In this document: piece by piece, positions 35,901 through 44,485 of the stretch
Layout: every line of letters begins with the position of its first letter
How positions within the stretch are numbered: the stretch's first letter is position 1
Assembly (NCBI RefSeq): GCF_015207665.1
Contig: NZ_JADEWL010000031.1
Span: 1-53,364, forward strand
DNA length: 53,364 nucleotides
From: Plectonema cf. radiosum LEGE 06105
Lineage (GTDB): Bacteria > Cyanobacteriota > Cyanobacteriia > Cyanobacteriales > Nostocaceae
Direction: 5' to 3'
The notes under the pieces: generated by a model
Databases searched by the model: none
What the model was told of the DNA's origin: nothing
What the model saw: the letters and a program-made list of their open reading frames with translations, nothing else
Program-made: the position numbers and the translations under genes

Positions 35901-38475
35901 AGTTGAATATGGTAACTCAGCACCTAGTGCTTATGGCTATAGTATTTATGGTGCAATATTATGTGATAAATTTGAGGACATTGAAGCTGGTTATCGATTT
36001 GGGCTGTTAGGTTTGTCGCTTCTGGAGCCGATGAATGCTAACTCATACAGATGTAAAGTCTTCTATATCTTCAATGCGATGATTCAGCATTTTCATAAAC
36101 ATCACAAAGAAACTATAACTTCTTTGCAACATGGAATGCAAAGTGGTCTACAAACAGGGGATATAGAATTTGCTAGTTATTGTAATTGGACTGTAAGCAT
36201 TAACTTATTTTTAAGTGGAAATAATCTAGAAGTTATTCATCATAATATTTTTAAATATTTCTTACTAACTCAAAACTTAAACATGATAGCTGTAGCATAT
36301 TCTATCAGTTCAATAAGACAAGCAATTTTAAATTTTCAAGGAAGTCTATCTATAAAAGATATTTTGAAAAATGAGGCTTTTGACGAAGCTGAAATGATAG
36401 CTGGTTTAGGCAATAATTCCTCTTGGTTAAGTACATTTTATTTTACTAAAACAATTCTAAGTTATTTCTTTCAAGACTATCCACAAGCAATTGAAAACGC
36501 TCGCCTCACCGAAAAATACCAAGAAAGCAATCCAGGCTTTTTGATGTATTGCGTCAACAATTATTACTACTCCCTTGCACTCCTCGCTAATTACAAAAAC
36601 GTCACATCAACTGAACAAAAGCAATATCTCAAAAAAGTCGCTGCTAATCAAAAGAAAATGCACAAATGGGCGCATCATGCGGCTTGTAATTTTCAACATA
36701 AATACGATTTAGTCGAAGCTGAAAAAGCGCGAATTTTCCGCAAAAATATCAAAGCGATGCATCTGTATGACCGCGCTATTGCTGGTGCTAAGGAAAATGA
36801 ATACACTCAAGAGGAAGCACTAGGTAACGAACTTGCAGCACTGTTTTATCTCAATTTAGGTAAAGATAAGATTGCTAAAACCTACATGACTGATGCTTAT
36901 TACGGTTATATTCGTTGGGGTGCTTTCGCTAAAGTTAAAGATTTAGAAGAACGTTATCCTAATTTAATTATTCGCAGCGAAACTAGCACACCATCACAAG
37001 ATATCAGCAGAACTATTGTGAGTAATTCTGCGAGAATGTTAGAGTCATCAAGCAACAGCAATAGTATTCTTGACTTAACTACGGTAATGAAGGCTTCGGA
37101 AGCTATTACCAGCGAAATTGTTTTAGATAATCTCCTCGACAAGCTATTATCTATCATTCTAGAAAATGCAGCTGCTCAAAAAGGTTGTCTCATCTTACTC
37201 AAGGACAATCAATTGTTTATTGAAGCTATTGATAATGACCAAGATAGCGATTTAGTTGTGCTGCAATCAACCCCAATAGAAGAAAGTCAAGATATCCCCT
37301 TGAGCGTTATCCACTACGTTACCAGAACTCAACAACCTCTGGTACTCAAAGACGCAACCAAAGAAGAGATTTATAAAGAAGACTCTTACATACTACGAAA
37401 ACAACCGAAATCGGTTTTATGCGCTCCCATTTTCTATCAAGGTAAGTTTACTGGCATTATTTACCTGGAAAACAACCAAGTCACTGGTGCATTTACCAAC
37501 TCTCGTTTGGAAATTCTCAAACTACTCACCTCACAAGCTGCGATCGCGATCGAAAATGCTCGTCTTTATGCTCGTGAACAAGAAAAATCACAGCAATTAC
37601 AGCAATCTCTCGAAACGCTCCAACAAACTCAAGCGCAATTAGTACAAACGGAAAAAATCTCTTCTTTAGGACAATTGGTAGCAGGTGTTGCTCACGAAGT
37701 CAATAACCCAGTTGGTTTCATTGCGGGTAATTTATCCATTGCTAATCAATATATCGAAGACTTGCTACAACTATTAAATCTTTACCAGACTAATGTACCT
37801 TCCCCACCGGAAGAAATTGAAAGTTTTCAAGAAGAAATCGACTTAGATTATCTCCTAGAAGATTTACCCAAGATGATAAATTCTATGGAATTAGGAACCG
37901 AACGAATTCGCGATATCATGCAGTCTTTGCGGAATTTCTCCCGTACTGATACTGCTGACAAAAAGCCGGTTAACGTTCACGAAGGTATTGAAACAACTTT
38001 GATGATTTTGCAACATCGCTTGAAAGCGAAAGCAGAACGTCCCACAATTCAAATTATTAAAAAGTACGAAGAATTACCCTTAGTTAGATGTTATTCCGGT
38101 CAACTCAACCAAGCATTCATGAACTTATTAGCAAATGCAATTGATGCTTTAGACGAATCCAACGAAGGTAAAACTTACGCAGAAATTGAGAAAAATCCCA
38201 ACGTTATTACTATCCGTACTTCAGCAAAGGAAGAAAAAGTTACCATCCAGATTGCAGATAATGGTCCGGGTATGACAGAAGAAGTCAGAAGTAAACTATT
38301 CAAAGCATTCTTCACCACGAAACCGGAAGGAAAAGGAACTGGTTTAGGACTATCAATCAGCTATCAGATAATTACCGAAAAGCATGGTGGTAATTTATAC
38401 TGCATTTCCTCTCCTGGAAATGGTGCCGAATTTGTGATCGAGTTACCGTTGGAAGTAACAGATGATGAAGAGTAA
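32998..38475 (+). CDS. Serine/threonine kinase, AAA ATPase, GAF, histidine kinase hybrid
   Basis: 1825 residues. In order: Ser/Thr kinase (~5-270) with catalytic loop IIHKDVKADNIIINP, LTDFSIASRL in place of DFG, and YMSPEQTG; AAA-type NTPase (~290-560) with Walker A SGYSGIGKSSVV and Walker B VIFLDDLQWAD; a long helical repeat region (~620-1340) with TPR-like units; a GAF domain (~1355-1530); a coiled coil (REQEKSQQLQQSLETLQQTQ); a histidine kinase with phospho-acceptor His1566 (LVAGVAHEVNNPVGFIAGNL); and HATPase boxes DNGPGMTEE and GKGTGLGLSISYQI. This architecture is widespread in filamentous cyanobacteria, where members affect stress and heterocyst-related signalling. Kinase DFG is replaced by DFS. 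Cytoplasmic, single gene; no receiver domain or regulator is adjacent. Confidence 0.95.
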   Translation: MLASTLVPGYDITEVIYEGINTIIYRGTSHLNQEKVILKILKEDYPTLDAITRLKHEYKITENLNLEGVVKILRLETEQNRLLLVLEDFGGQSLKQLLSLCKLELLEFLNIAVQLAKALISLHSHNIIHKDVKADNIIINPKTREVRLTDFSIASRLGKEKLQLTNPNQLEGTLTYMSPEQTGRMNRVLDYRTDFYSLGVTFYEMLTGRLPFQSNDPLELVHFHIAKQPVAIQQLNPEVPKAIANVVEKLMAKNAEDRYQTGKGLLADLELCREQLEITGTIIEFPPGRLDVLSQLLIPQKLYGRETQVTKLLDAFERVSKGSCELMLVSGYSGIGKSSVVYEVNKPITQKRGYFISGKFDQFKRNIPYASLIQAFNSLMQQLLTESATQLEKWRNKILTAVGANGQVIIDVIPEVELIIGKQPEVPQLGGTEAQNRFNRVFTEFIHVFAKKEHPLVIFLDDLQWADSGTLKLMQILTADPESKYLLLIGAYRDNEVNPAHPLIQTLEEIEKNNTIVNNIVLQPLESADVTLLVAETLKDNTERVNTLAELICNKTGRNPFFITQLLQALYQENLLKFDFTPFSSLTNKQKNQGMWNWDIEQIQAIGITDKSVVDLVANRIKKLPESTQQVLQLAACIGDTFKLEVLSIVNQKSLVSTAKQLDAALQAGLILPLSKAYKIPLVFDEDIENYEQDINNQNFYPKNLKSNIIEVGYRFLHDRVQQAAYGFIPESEKQVTHLKIGQLLLKQTPPELFSENILDIVNQLNVGVDLITEQSEKDELAKLNLMAGKKAKTATAYEAAVKYLNLGLELLKPDSWQSIYQLTFDLYVEAAEAQYLKGDFQTSETLCNLSLQEVNTILEKTKIYQIKIQSYILQNKILEALEEGIKALNLLGVRLPKKPKNWHFLEALVRTKIILARQPIKDLVYLPRMTDPYKLAAMQILMLVNPAASQAGSLIFPLTILGMVRLSVEYGNSAPSAYGYSIYGAILCDKFEDIEAGYRFGLLGLSLLEPMNANSYRCKVFYIFNAMIQHFHKHHKETITSLQHGMQSGLQTGDIEFASYCNWTVSINLFLSGNNLEVIHHNIFKYFLLTQNLNMIAVAYSISSIRQAILNFQGSLSIKDILKNEAFDEAEMIAGLGNNSSWLSTFYFTKTILSYFFQDYPQAIENARLTEKYQESNPGFLMYCVNNYYYSLALLANYKNVTSTEQKQYLKKVAANQKKMHKWAHHAACNFQHKYDLVEAEKARIFRKNIKAMHLYDRAIAGAKENEYTQEEALGNELAALFYLNLGKDKIAKTYMTDAYYGYIRWGAFAKVKDLEERYPNLIIRSETSTPSQDISRTIVSNSARMLESSSNSNSILDLTTVMKASEAITSEIVLDNLLDKLLSIILENAAAQKGCLILLKDNQLFIEAIDNDQDSDLVVLQSTPIEESQDIPLSVIHYVTRTQQPLVLKDATKEEIYKEDSYILRKQPKSVLCAPIFYQGKFTGIIYLENNQVTGAFTNSRLEILKLLTSQAAIAIENARLYAREQEKSQQLQQSLETLQQTQAQLVQTEKISSLGQLVAGVAHEVNNPVGFIAGNLSIANQYIEDLLQLLNLYQTNVPSPPEEIESFQEEIDLDYLLEDLPKMINSMELGTERIRDIMQSLRNFSRTDTADKKPVNVHEGIETTLMILQHRLKAKAERPTIQIIKKYEELPLVRCYSGQLNQAFMNLLANAIDALDESNEGKTYAEIEKNPNVITIRTSAKEEKVTIQIADNGPGMTEEVRSKLFKAFFTTKPEGKGTGLGLSISYQIITEKHGGNLYCISSPGNGAEFVIELPLEVTDDEE

Positions 38476-38570
38476 AAGGTGAGGAGTGAGGAATTGAAGA
38501 CAAGAAAGGAAGCAGTGACTTGTTAATTCGTTCCCAGCCTCCAGGCTGAGAATGCATTTCCCTTATAATT

Positions 38571-38639
38571 GTTTAAGTCCCGCTAGTGGACACCAGTGTT
38601 TAAGTCCCGCTAGTGGTCACCAGGGAGCGAGACGCTCCC
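38571..38639. repeat. Short tandem repeat with palindrome
   Basis: Two 26-base units starting GTTTAAGTCCCGCTAGTGG and ending CACCAG (38571-38596, 38598-38623), one base apart, then the palindrome GGGAGCG AGA CGCTCCC (38623-38639) and a T-run. The unit resembles a CRISPR repeat at first sight, but there are no spacers. The palindrome could terminate transcription of the hybrid kinase gene. Confidence 0.65.
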
Positions 38640-38699
38640 ACTACGAATTTTTACACATCAAACTTAGTGTCACAGACCCCTAGCAACCACTCATAACTC

Positions 38700-39806
38700 C
38701 TAATTAACTCCCAAAAACCCCTGTACAACTTGTAAAATCCGCTGCGAAGCGTGACCATCTCCAAAGGGATTAATTGCACTTGCCATTGTTTCATAAGCTG
38801 TAGGATTGCTTAATAATTGTGCTGCACTAGCGACAATTGTCTGTGTATCTGTTCCTACAAGCTTGGCTGTTCCTGCACTTACTGCTTCCGGTCTTTCTGT
38901 TGTTTCTCTCAGTACTAATACTGGTTTTCCTAAGCTGGGCGCTTCTTCTTGTAACCCACCTGAGTCAGTAAGCAATAAGTGCGATCGCATTACCGCACCC
39001 ACGAGTTGAGCGTAGTCTAAAGGTTCAGTTAAGAAAATTCGGGGATGATTTCCCAACATTGCCTGTAAGGGTTCTCTAACTGTAGGATTACGGTGTAGTG
39101 GTAACAATAATGCTGTATCCGGAAATTTATCTAATATTTGTAAAAATGATTTGGCAATACTTTCAAGCGGTTCTCCCCAATTCTCTCGGCGGTGAACTGT
39201 AGCTAAAATGACTCGATAATTTCCCCATTCCAAACCCGGTACATTACAAGGAGGTTCGCTTTTTGCCACATTCAACAGCGCATCAATTACGGTGTTACCC
39301 GTCATGTGAACTTCCCCTAACACCCCAGAACGTTGTAAATTTTCTGTAGCCAGAGGTGTAGGAGCAAAATGCAGCTGAGCAATTTGAGAAATTAAACGTC
39401 GGTTAGCTTCTTCTGGGTAAGGATTAAATAAGTCATCGGTTCTTAAACCAGCTTCTACATGACCAATAGGTATTTTTTGATAAAAAGCTGCTAAAGCTGC
39501 TGCAAAAGCTGTAGTTGTGTCTCCTTGTACCAAAACTAAATTTGGCTGTTTTTCCTCGAATAACTCTTGCAAACCACCCAAACTACGACAAGTAATATCG
39601 CTCAGAGATTGTTTTGGTTGCATAATCTCTAAATCGCGATCGGCTTTTAAATTGAACAATCCCATCACCTGTTCAACCATCTCCCGATGCTGTCCGGTTA
39701 AAATTACCTGAGTTTCCAAGCCTTCATAGCCTTGGAAAGTTTGAATCACCGGAGCCAGTTTAATCGCTTCCGGACGAGTACCTAAGATAATACAAACTCG
39801 CTTCAT
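38700..39806 (-). CDS. wecB: UDP-N-acetylglucosamine 2-epimerase (non-hydrolysing)
   Basis: 368 residues, complete. It interconverts UDP-GlcNAc and UDP-ManNAc for cell-surface polysaccharide. Motifs: CIILGTRPEAIKLAPVIQTF, TGQHREMVEQVM, VQGDTTTAFAAALAAFYQKI, GHVEAGLRTDDLFNPYPEEA with NRRLI, VTVHRRENWG-type LATVHRRENWG, and LTDSGGLQEEAPSLGKPVLV then LRETTERPEAV. Cytoplasmic. No other sugar-pathway genes are adjacent; it converges with the hybrid kinase gene. Confidence 0.96.
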   Translation of the reverse strand: MKRVCIILGTRPEAIKLAPVIQTFQGYEGLETQVILTGQHREMVEQVMGLFNLKADRDLEIMQPKQSLSDITCRSLGGLQELFEEKQPNLVLVQGDTTTAFAAALAAFYQKIPIGHVEAGLRTDDLFNPYPEEANRRLISQIAQLHFAPTPLATENLQRSGVLGEVHMTGNTVIDALLNVAKSEPPCNVPGLEWGNYRVILATVHRRENWGEPLESIAKSFLQILDKFPDTALLLPLHRNPTVREPLQAMLGNHPRIFLTEPLDYAQLVGAVMRSHLLLTDSGGLQEEAPSLGKPVLVLRETTERPEAVSAGTAKLVGTDTQTIVASAAQLLSNPTAYETMASAINPFGDGHASQRILQVVQGFLGVN

Positions 39807-39894
39807 AATTAGTCATAAATCACTAGTTAATAGTCAATAGTCATTACCATAGGGGTGATTCGTCAATAGGCGATTGTCACAAAACCAGATATTT

Positions 39895-40013
39895 TATAAC
39901 AAGGTTAAAGGTTAAAGGTTAAAGGTCAACTAACCACTATCAACCATCGACTAACCACCATCAACTATCAACCATCAACTAACCACTGTCAACTGTCCAC
40001 TGTCCACTGTCAA
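39895..40013. repeat. Tandem short repeats
   Basis: AAGGTTA units (39900-39925) followed by CATCAACTAACCACCATCAA-type and CTGTCCA units. They occupy the spacer upstream of the epimerase gene, up to the terminator of the next gene. Confidence 0.8.
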
Positions 40014-40015
40014 CA

Positions 40016-40040
40016 ATGAAAAAACCCGGATAAACCGGGC
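40016..40040 (-). terminator. Rho-independent terminator of the downstream membrane-protein gene
   Basis: On the minus strand the sequence reads GCCCGGTTTATCCGGG followed by six T. CCCGG/CCGGG stem, 5-base loop, T-run: a standard intrinsic terminator, 50 bases beyond the stop at 40091. Confidence 0.85.
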
Positions 40041-40090
40041 AGAAATGCACTGTTTGTCGAATTAGTAGTGATGGTTATAATTTATTGAAT

Positions 40091-40477
40091 TTATTGCAAG
40101 CTGAGGGATTCAACTTCGCAAGTTAAAGGACAAGCTGCATAAACACTTGTGTTTAATTCTTCTTCTTCTCCATGCAACCAGCTTAACCATTTAATTTGAT
40201 TGGGATGAACACCTCGCAGTGTTAGTACACCAGCAGCCATTATTACTGCCATCACATTAAACATTACTAAGCTACCGGCTACAAGCAAAACCGCGCTAGC
40301 AGGCATTACAGATTGTAGAACAATAGACAGCAAACATCCAATCGTAGCCATCAAAACAACTAAAGGAAAACCGACAACCAGCAAACATACTGCCAGTGTA
40401 AATGTCCAGATTAAAAAGCTTTTTATCATTAATAATGAGTAGGTTTTTCTCATATCAGTAGTTTGTGACAAAGCCAT
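40091..40477 (-). CDS. Small membrane protein of unknown function
   Basis: 128 residues from the ATG at 40477, which is preceded by a strong GGAGG; an upstream TTG would include that site and is less likely. Two or three hydrophobic helices are visible (IWTFTLAVCLLVVGFPLVVL, LLSIVLQSVMPASAVLLVAG, VMFNVMAVIMAAGVLTL), followed by an acidic, Cys-containing tail (HGEEEELNTSVYAACPLTCE). Likely in a membrane with the tail in the cytoplasm. I do not recognise the family; its own promoter and terminator suggest an independent gene. Confidence 0.8.
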   Translation of the reverse strand: MALSQTTDMRKTYSLLMIKSFLIWTFTLAVCLLVVGFPLVVLMATIGCLLSIVLQSVMPASAVLLVAGSLVMFNVMAVIMAAGVLTLRGVHPNQIKWLSWLHGEEEELNTSVYAACPLTCEVESLSLQ

Positions 40478-40498
40478 TATTTTTCCTCCAAAGTACAA

Positions 40499-41051
40499 TA
40501 TATAGATTGAAATCGAGCAATAGTTTAATTAATTCCCGCCGGGATCAACATATTCAATTGTTCAACATATATGAAAATCAAGTATATATAAATTGCCTCA
40601 GAAGATGAGCATTTATTTAATAAACTTTACAGTTAATATTTCGTAATTATGTATTGGGATTTCTTTGCGGTTTAATTTGTTTTTATCATCTATCTGAAGG
40701 CATACACCCGAATACAAGGAAAATTATTTCCACTTTAAATATAAGACTTTAACTCTGTTTGCTTAATATTTCTTATTAAAATACCCGTTGATTCTGATAG
40801 TTTTTCTTTTAATTTAAGAAATCAGAGATATGGTAATGACCGATGAGTTGTTAAAACCTGTGGTGTTAAGAAACTCGGTTTTTTGAAAAAATGAGTTATT
40901 CAATAATTAGTTAAAATTCGGTTAAGAGTTAAAGGTAAATGCTGTTTTTTTTCTTTCGCAAATTGGGACGGGGTAAGGTTTTGGTGTACGATAGTAATGT
41001 AAAATGTCGAAGCCTTTTTCGGGATTGCATCTCTAGCTAAACTTTGATGTC
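40499..41051. other. Gene-free divergent spacer
   Basis: 553 AT-rich bases between the membrane-protein gene and topA. No frame, no strong hairpin. It carries both promoters. Confidence 0.5.
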
Positions 41052-43268
41052 ATGCCTAAACGCCTGTTGATAGTAGAATCTCCTGGTAAAGTTAAAAAGC
41101 TGAGTAAAATTCTGGGAAGTGATTGGATTGTTCGTGCTAGTTGCGGTCACATTCGAGAACTCAGCAATGAAGGTGAGGATTCCTTGGGCTTTATTATGGA
41201 TGGCGATCGCGTGCGGTGTCGCTACATTCCCCGCAATCAGCAAGCGAAGGAAACTATTAGTAAGTTAAAAGCTGCGGCTAATCAGGTTAATGAAGTTATT
41301 TTGGCTACAGACCCCGATAGAGAAGGGGAAACAATCGCGTGGCACCTCAAGGAAGCTTTGGGATTGAAGGAGCCGAAAAGGGTTGTTTATACGGAGATTA
41401 CGGAAGCTGCGGTGCGGGCTGCTGTGGCTAAACCCCGCAAGCTTGATACTAATTTGGTTGGTGCTGGATTATGCAGGGATTGCTTAGATAAGTTAGTTGG
41501 TTATAAGGGAAGTCCGTTAGTTTGGGCTTTGAATAATGGTGCAAAAAGCGTTGGTAGGGTTCAAAGCGCTACCCTACATTTAATTTGTCAGCGTGAGAGA
41601 GAAATTCTGGCTTTTGTACCCCAGGATTATTGGAGCGTTTGGGTAGACTATGCTGAAGGGTTCCGGGCTTTTTATAAAGCAATAGTCGCCGTTACTCCGC
41701 CGTGCAACGGCGGAGCCGTAGTGCACCGGCGTTCCCCGGTCAATTCTCCACCGGAAACAGTACAGCAAGATGCTCAAGAGAATGATGACACGGTAATCAA
41801 GCAGTCAGAAACCGCAGAATCGACTCGTGTACTTTCCGAAGCTGAAGCCGAACGGTTGGTGACTCAAGCGCGAAATCATTCTCATAAAATAGTGCAATAC
41901 GAAGGAAAAATTGCCAGCCGTCAACCACCTCCACCTTTTATTACTTCGACTCTGCAACAAGCTGCTGGTTCACGGTTGAAATTTGCTCCTGAAAAAACTA
42001 TGCTCGTAGCACAAAAGCTGTATGAGGCTGGTTTAATTACTTATATGCGGACAGATTCGGTAATGTTGAGTCCAGAGTTCTGTGCTAGCGTCCGTAAGTG
42101 GTTGGAGCAAAATGACCCGCAAAATTTACCCCAGACAACAGCAAGACATCGGAGTAATAAAACTGCTCAGGAAGCTCATGAAGCTATACGTCCTACTGAT
42201 GTATTTCGTCCTTCGGTTGAGTTGCGGGTTGAACTTACCCCGGATGAGTTTGATTTGTATGTAATGATTTGGAAAAGAGCGGTTGCTTCTCAATGTCGTG
42301 CAGCGCAGTTACGTAAAACTTTGGTCATAATTCAATCTGGTGAGATACTTTGGCAAGCGAGAGGACAGGTAGTGGAGTTTCTCGGTTATGCTAAATATTG
42401 GTCAAATTTGAGTAAAGATACACTTTTACCCAATTTACAACAAGGACAAATACTAACTTTAGAAAATGCTGGTCATGAGAAGAAACAGACTCAACCACCA
42501 CCACGGTACAGTGAACCAAAGTTAGTTCAATTAATGGAGCGGAAAGGAATTGGTCGTCCTAGTACTTATTCTCCCACAATTGCAACTTTGAAAAAACGTG
42601 GTTATGTGGAGTTAACAAAAGCAATTTTACAACCGACAACTTTAGGTCTTGAGGTAGATGACTTTTTAGAGAAAGCTTTACCAGATTTATTAAAAACTGA
42701 GTTTACTGCCAAAATGGAAGATGCTCTTGATAGCATTGCTTCGGGAAAAGAACCTTGGCAAAAATATCTTACAAGTTGGAATCAAGATTACTTTGCACCA
42801 GCTTTAGTAAAAGCGAAAACTGTACCCGTCGCTGCGTCAAATGGAAAGAAAACAACAGTAGCAGAGCGTGAATATGAAAAATCTAGAACTCGCTGTCCTG
42901 AGTGTAATAATTATCTAGCAAAAATTAAGAGCAGTAAAGTTAAAAAGAAATACTTTCTTAAATGTGTCAGCGGTTGTGAAAATGTGGTTTTATTCTGGAA
43001 CGATTATAACAAAACATGGCAAGCACCAGGTTCTAAAACAGAGAAGACTACACCTTCTCAAAAATCTCCGGGAAAAGTTACCAAGTATCCTTGTCCGGTA
43101 TGTAAAAAACCTTTGGAAGAATATAATTACACAAAAGATGGACAAAATAAAACGATGTTACGCTGTTCCGATTCCGAATTACGTAAAGATAGCAAACACA
43201 AAGAAGCCGTTTATTTCAACACAGCCAAAGGATGGTGGAGTCCGAAATATGGAGAATTGAAAGATTAA
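41052..43268 (+). CDS. topA: DNA topoisomerase I (type IA)
   Basis: 738 residues. TOPRIM domain at the start (LLIVESPGKVKKLSKIL; ATDPDREGETIAWHL with the acidic triad), then KSVGRVQSATLHLICQRERE. The active-site Tyr331 is in GLITYMRTDSVML, and HEAIRPTD and GIGRPSTYSPTIATLKKRGY follow. Two C-terminal zinc ribbons: CPECNNYLAK...CVSGCENV (~617-645) and CPVCKKPL...LRCS. It relaxes negative supercoils by cutting one strand. The SPGKVKK motif (SPAKAKT in many TopA proteins) suggests a variant clade, perhaps a second TopA in this genome. A repeat-derived insert lies at ~residues 215-232 (see 41693). Confidence 0.95.
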   Translation: MPKRLLIVESPGKVKKLSKILGSDWIVRASCGHIRELSNEGEDSLGFIMDGDRVRCRYIPRNQQAKETISKLKAAANQVNEVILATDPDREGETIAWHLKEALGLKEPKRVVYTEITEAAVRAAVAKPRKLDTNLVGAGLCRDCLDKLVGYKGSPLVWALNNGAKSVGRVQSATLHLICQREREILAFVPQDYWSVWVDYAEGFRAFYKAIVAVTPPCNGGAVVHRRSPVNSPPETVQQDAQENDDTVIKQSETAESTRVLSEAEAERLVTQARNHSHKIVQYEGKIASRQPPPPFITSTLQQAAGSRLKFAPEKTMLVAQKLYEAGLITYMRTDSVMLSPEFCASVRKWLEQNDPQNLPQTTARHRSNKTAQEAHEAIRPTDVFRPSVELRVELTPDEFDLYVMIWKRAVASQCRAAQLRKTLVIIQSGEILWQARGQVVEFLGYAKYWSNLSKDTLLPNLQQGQILTLENAGHEKKQTQPPPRYSEPKLVQLMERKGIGRPSTYSPTIATLKKRGYVELTKAILQPTTLGLEVDDFLEKALPDLLKTEFTAKMEDALDSIASGKEPWQKYLTSWNQDYFAPALVKAKTVPVAASNGKKTTVAEREYEKSRTRCPECNNYLAKIKSSKVKKKYFLKCVSGCENVVLFWNDYNKTWQAPGSKTEKTTPSQKSPGKVTKYPCPVCKKPLEEYNYTKDGQNKTMLRCSDSELRKDSKHKEAVYFNTAKGWWSPKYGELKD
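41693..41741. repeat. Interspersed GC-rich palindromic repeat inside topA
   Basis: CTCCGCCG-TGCAA-CGGCGGAG hairpin (41695-41715) followed by GTGCACCGGCGTTCCCCGGT, a repeat family known from Nostocales spacers. Here it is in frame, giving VTPPCNGGAVVHRRSPVNSP within a poorly conserved loop. Base composition jumps sharply from the flanking sequence. Confidence 0.75.
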
Positions 43269-43459
43269 AAAATTTTCAAATTAAAAAAATTAAGAATTGA
43301 TTTTATTTTGGGTTTGAGATTGTATTGTGAAGAAAGATTTTTGTAGATTGTAGGTACTAATAAAAAGTTGCAAACAAATCAATGAGACTTATAATCAGCT
43401 TGAAAAACCGCTTCATGCAGTAGTCTAAATATTCAGCAATTACTGCTCGTGATTAATTA

Positions 43460-44410
43460 TTAAGAAATAAAACTAAAAGGTTGACTTTTTGCCATTTCTC
43501 GTTGTTGCTGTAAACGTTCTTGCCATCTTAATACTCTTTCCCATCGTTGTTGGGGAGAACTTAATTTCTGAGTGAGAATTTTCTCAACCATTGGTGTAAA
43601 TATGGGTTCAATTTCGTCAAACACTTCCAGAGGATTTTTACCATAAATACTAGGGATAAAAGGAATTTTACCCACAATAGTATCTTGGTGTTCCGCTTCA
43701 AAAGCTTCAACTTGGGGAAACTGATTGAGACATTTATTTAAAACGTAAACTACCGGAATTCCCAATTCTTCATCAATAGCGCGGATATCCTCGGAAATTG
43801 CGATCGCATCGGGAGTTGCTTCTACTACTACAACCACCACATTCGCACCAATAGGTAAACCAAATCTACCGGAATCCTCACCACCACCACAATCAAGAAC
43901 TACAATCCCGTTTGTAGACAGCGCTAACCAAGCTTTTAAAGGGTTTAAAGTTGCGTGAGAACAACGAGTAGAGTATAGTTCTTCCATCCGCATCGCACTG
44001 GTTCCTACCGACATCAAAGCGAGTTTATCATCAAGGGATTTTGTGTATTTTTGAGTAAAATAGTCCGGTGGTTCAACCGAAAACTTCTGAACTCGCTCGA
44101 ATGGAGTACCGTAAAATTCGCGGTAAGTTTGTTCGGAATCTAGTTGGTGATAATCGTAAAAATCTTGCTCAGCTTGAGTTATCAGTGGAAGTTGTTTTAA
44201 CTGTTCTTCCCCATACCCTAGATAATGAGCAGCAAGATAGCGTGAAAGTGACCTATTAGTGTCTGCATCCGCTACAATCATTTCTCGATCCAACTTTCTC
44301 AAACCTTGGATTAAACCCAGTGAAGTGAAAGTCTTACCCGTTCCACCTTTACCCATCAAAGCTATGACAAGTTCGTTATCAAAAGATGCATTAACTGTAT
44401 TGATAGTCAT
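43460..44410 (-). CDS. ParA/CooC-like P-loop ATPase
   Basis: 316 residues. The N-terminus has a deviant Walker A (LVIALMGKGGTGKTFTSLGL, with the signature first Lys), MIVADADTNRSL, and a Walker B-like GIVVLDCGGGEDSGR, then VVVVVEATPDAIAISEDI and VVYVLNKCL. This is the MinD/ParA/CooC class of ATPases; CooC-type members load metal cofactors, and others partition DNA or position proteins. No ParB-like partner is adjacent. It is divergent from a metal-binding lipoprotein with a Zur/Fur-like palindrome in the 75-base gap, which favours a metal-related role, though this is only inferred. Confidence 0.82.
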   Translation of the reverse strand: MTINTVNASFDNELVIALMGKGGTGKTFTSLGLIQGLRKLDREMIVADADTNRSLSRYLAAHYLGYGEEQLKQLPLITQAEQDFYDYHQLDSEQTYREFYGTPFERVQKFSVEPPDYFTQKYTKSLDDKLALMSVGTSAMRMEELYSTRCSHATLNPLKAWLALSTNGIVVLDCGGGEDSGRFGLPIGANVVVVVVEATPDAIAISEDIRAIDEELGIPVVYVLNKCLNQFPQVEAFEAEHQDTIVGKIPFIPSIYGKNPLEVFDEIEPIFTPMVEKILTQKLSSPQQRWERVLRWQERLQQQREMAKSQPFSFIS

Positions 44411-44446
44411 TGCGATATCTTAAGGCTGAAAAAATATTTGTTTCAA

Positions 44447-44461
44447 TGACAATAATAATCA
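44447..44461. promoter_or_regulatory. Zur/Fur-like palindromic operator
   Basis: TGACAATAATAATCA, a near-palindrome (half-sites TGA.AAT and AT.A.TCA), within AATGACAATAATAATCATT. Cyanobacterial Zur and Fur boxes share the TGATAAT-n-ATTATCA pattern. It lies midway between the divergent ATPase and metal-lipoprotein starts and could control both. Confidence 0.6.
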
Positions 44462-44485
44462 TTCGCGTTGAGAGAAACAAGTAGT

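Noticed and set aside
38571-38623. CRISPR-like repeats starting GTTTAAGTCCC
   Set aside because: Only two units, one base apart, with no spacers; treated as a short tandem repeat.
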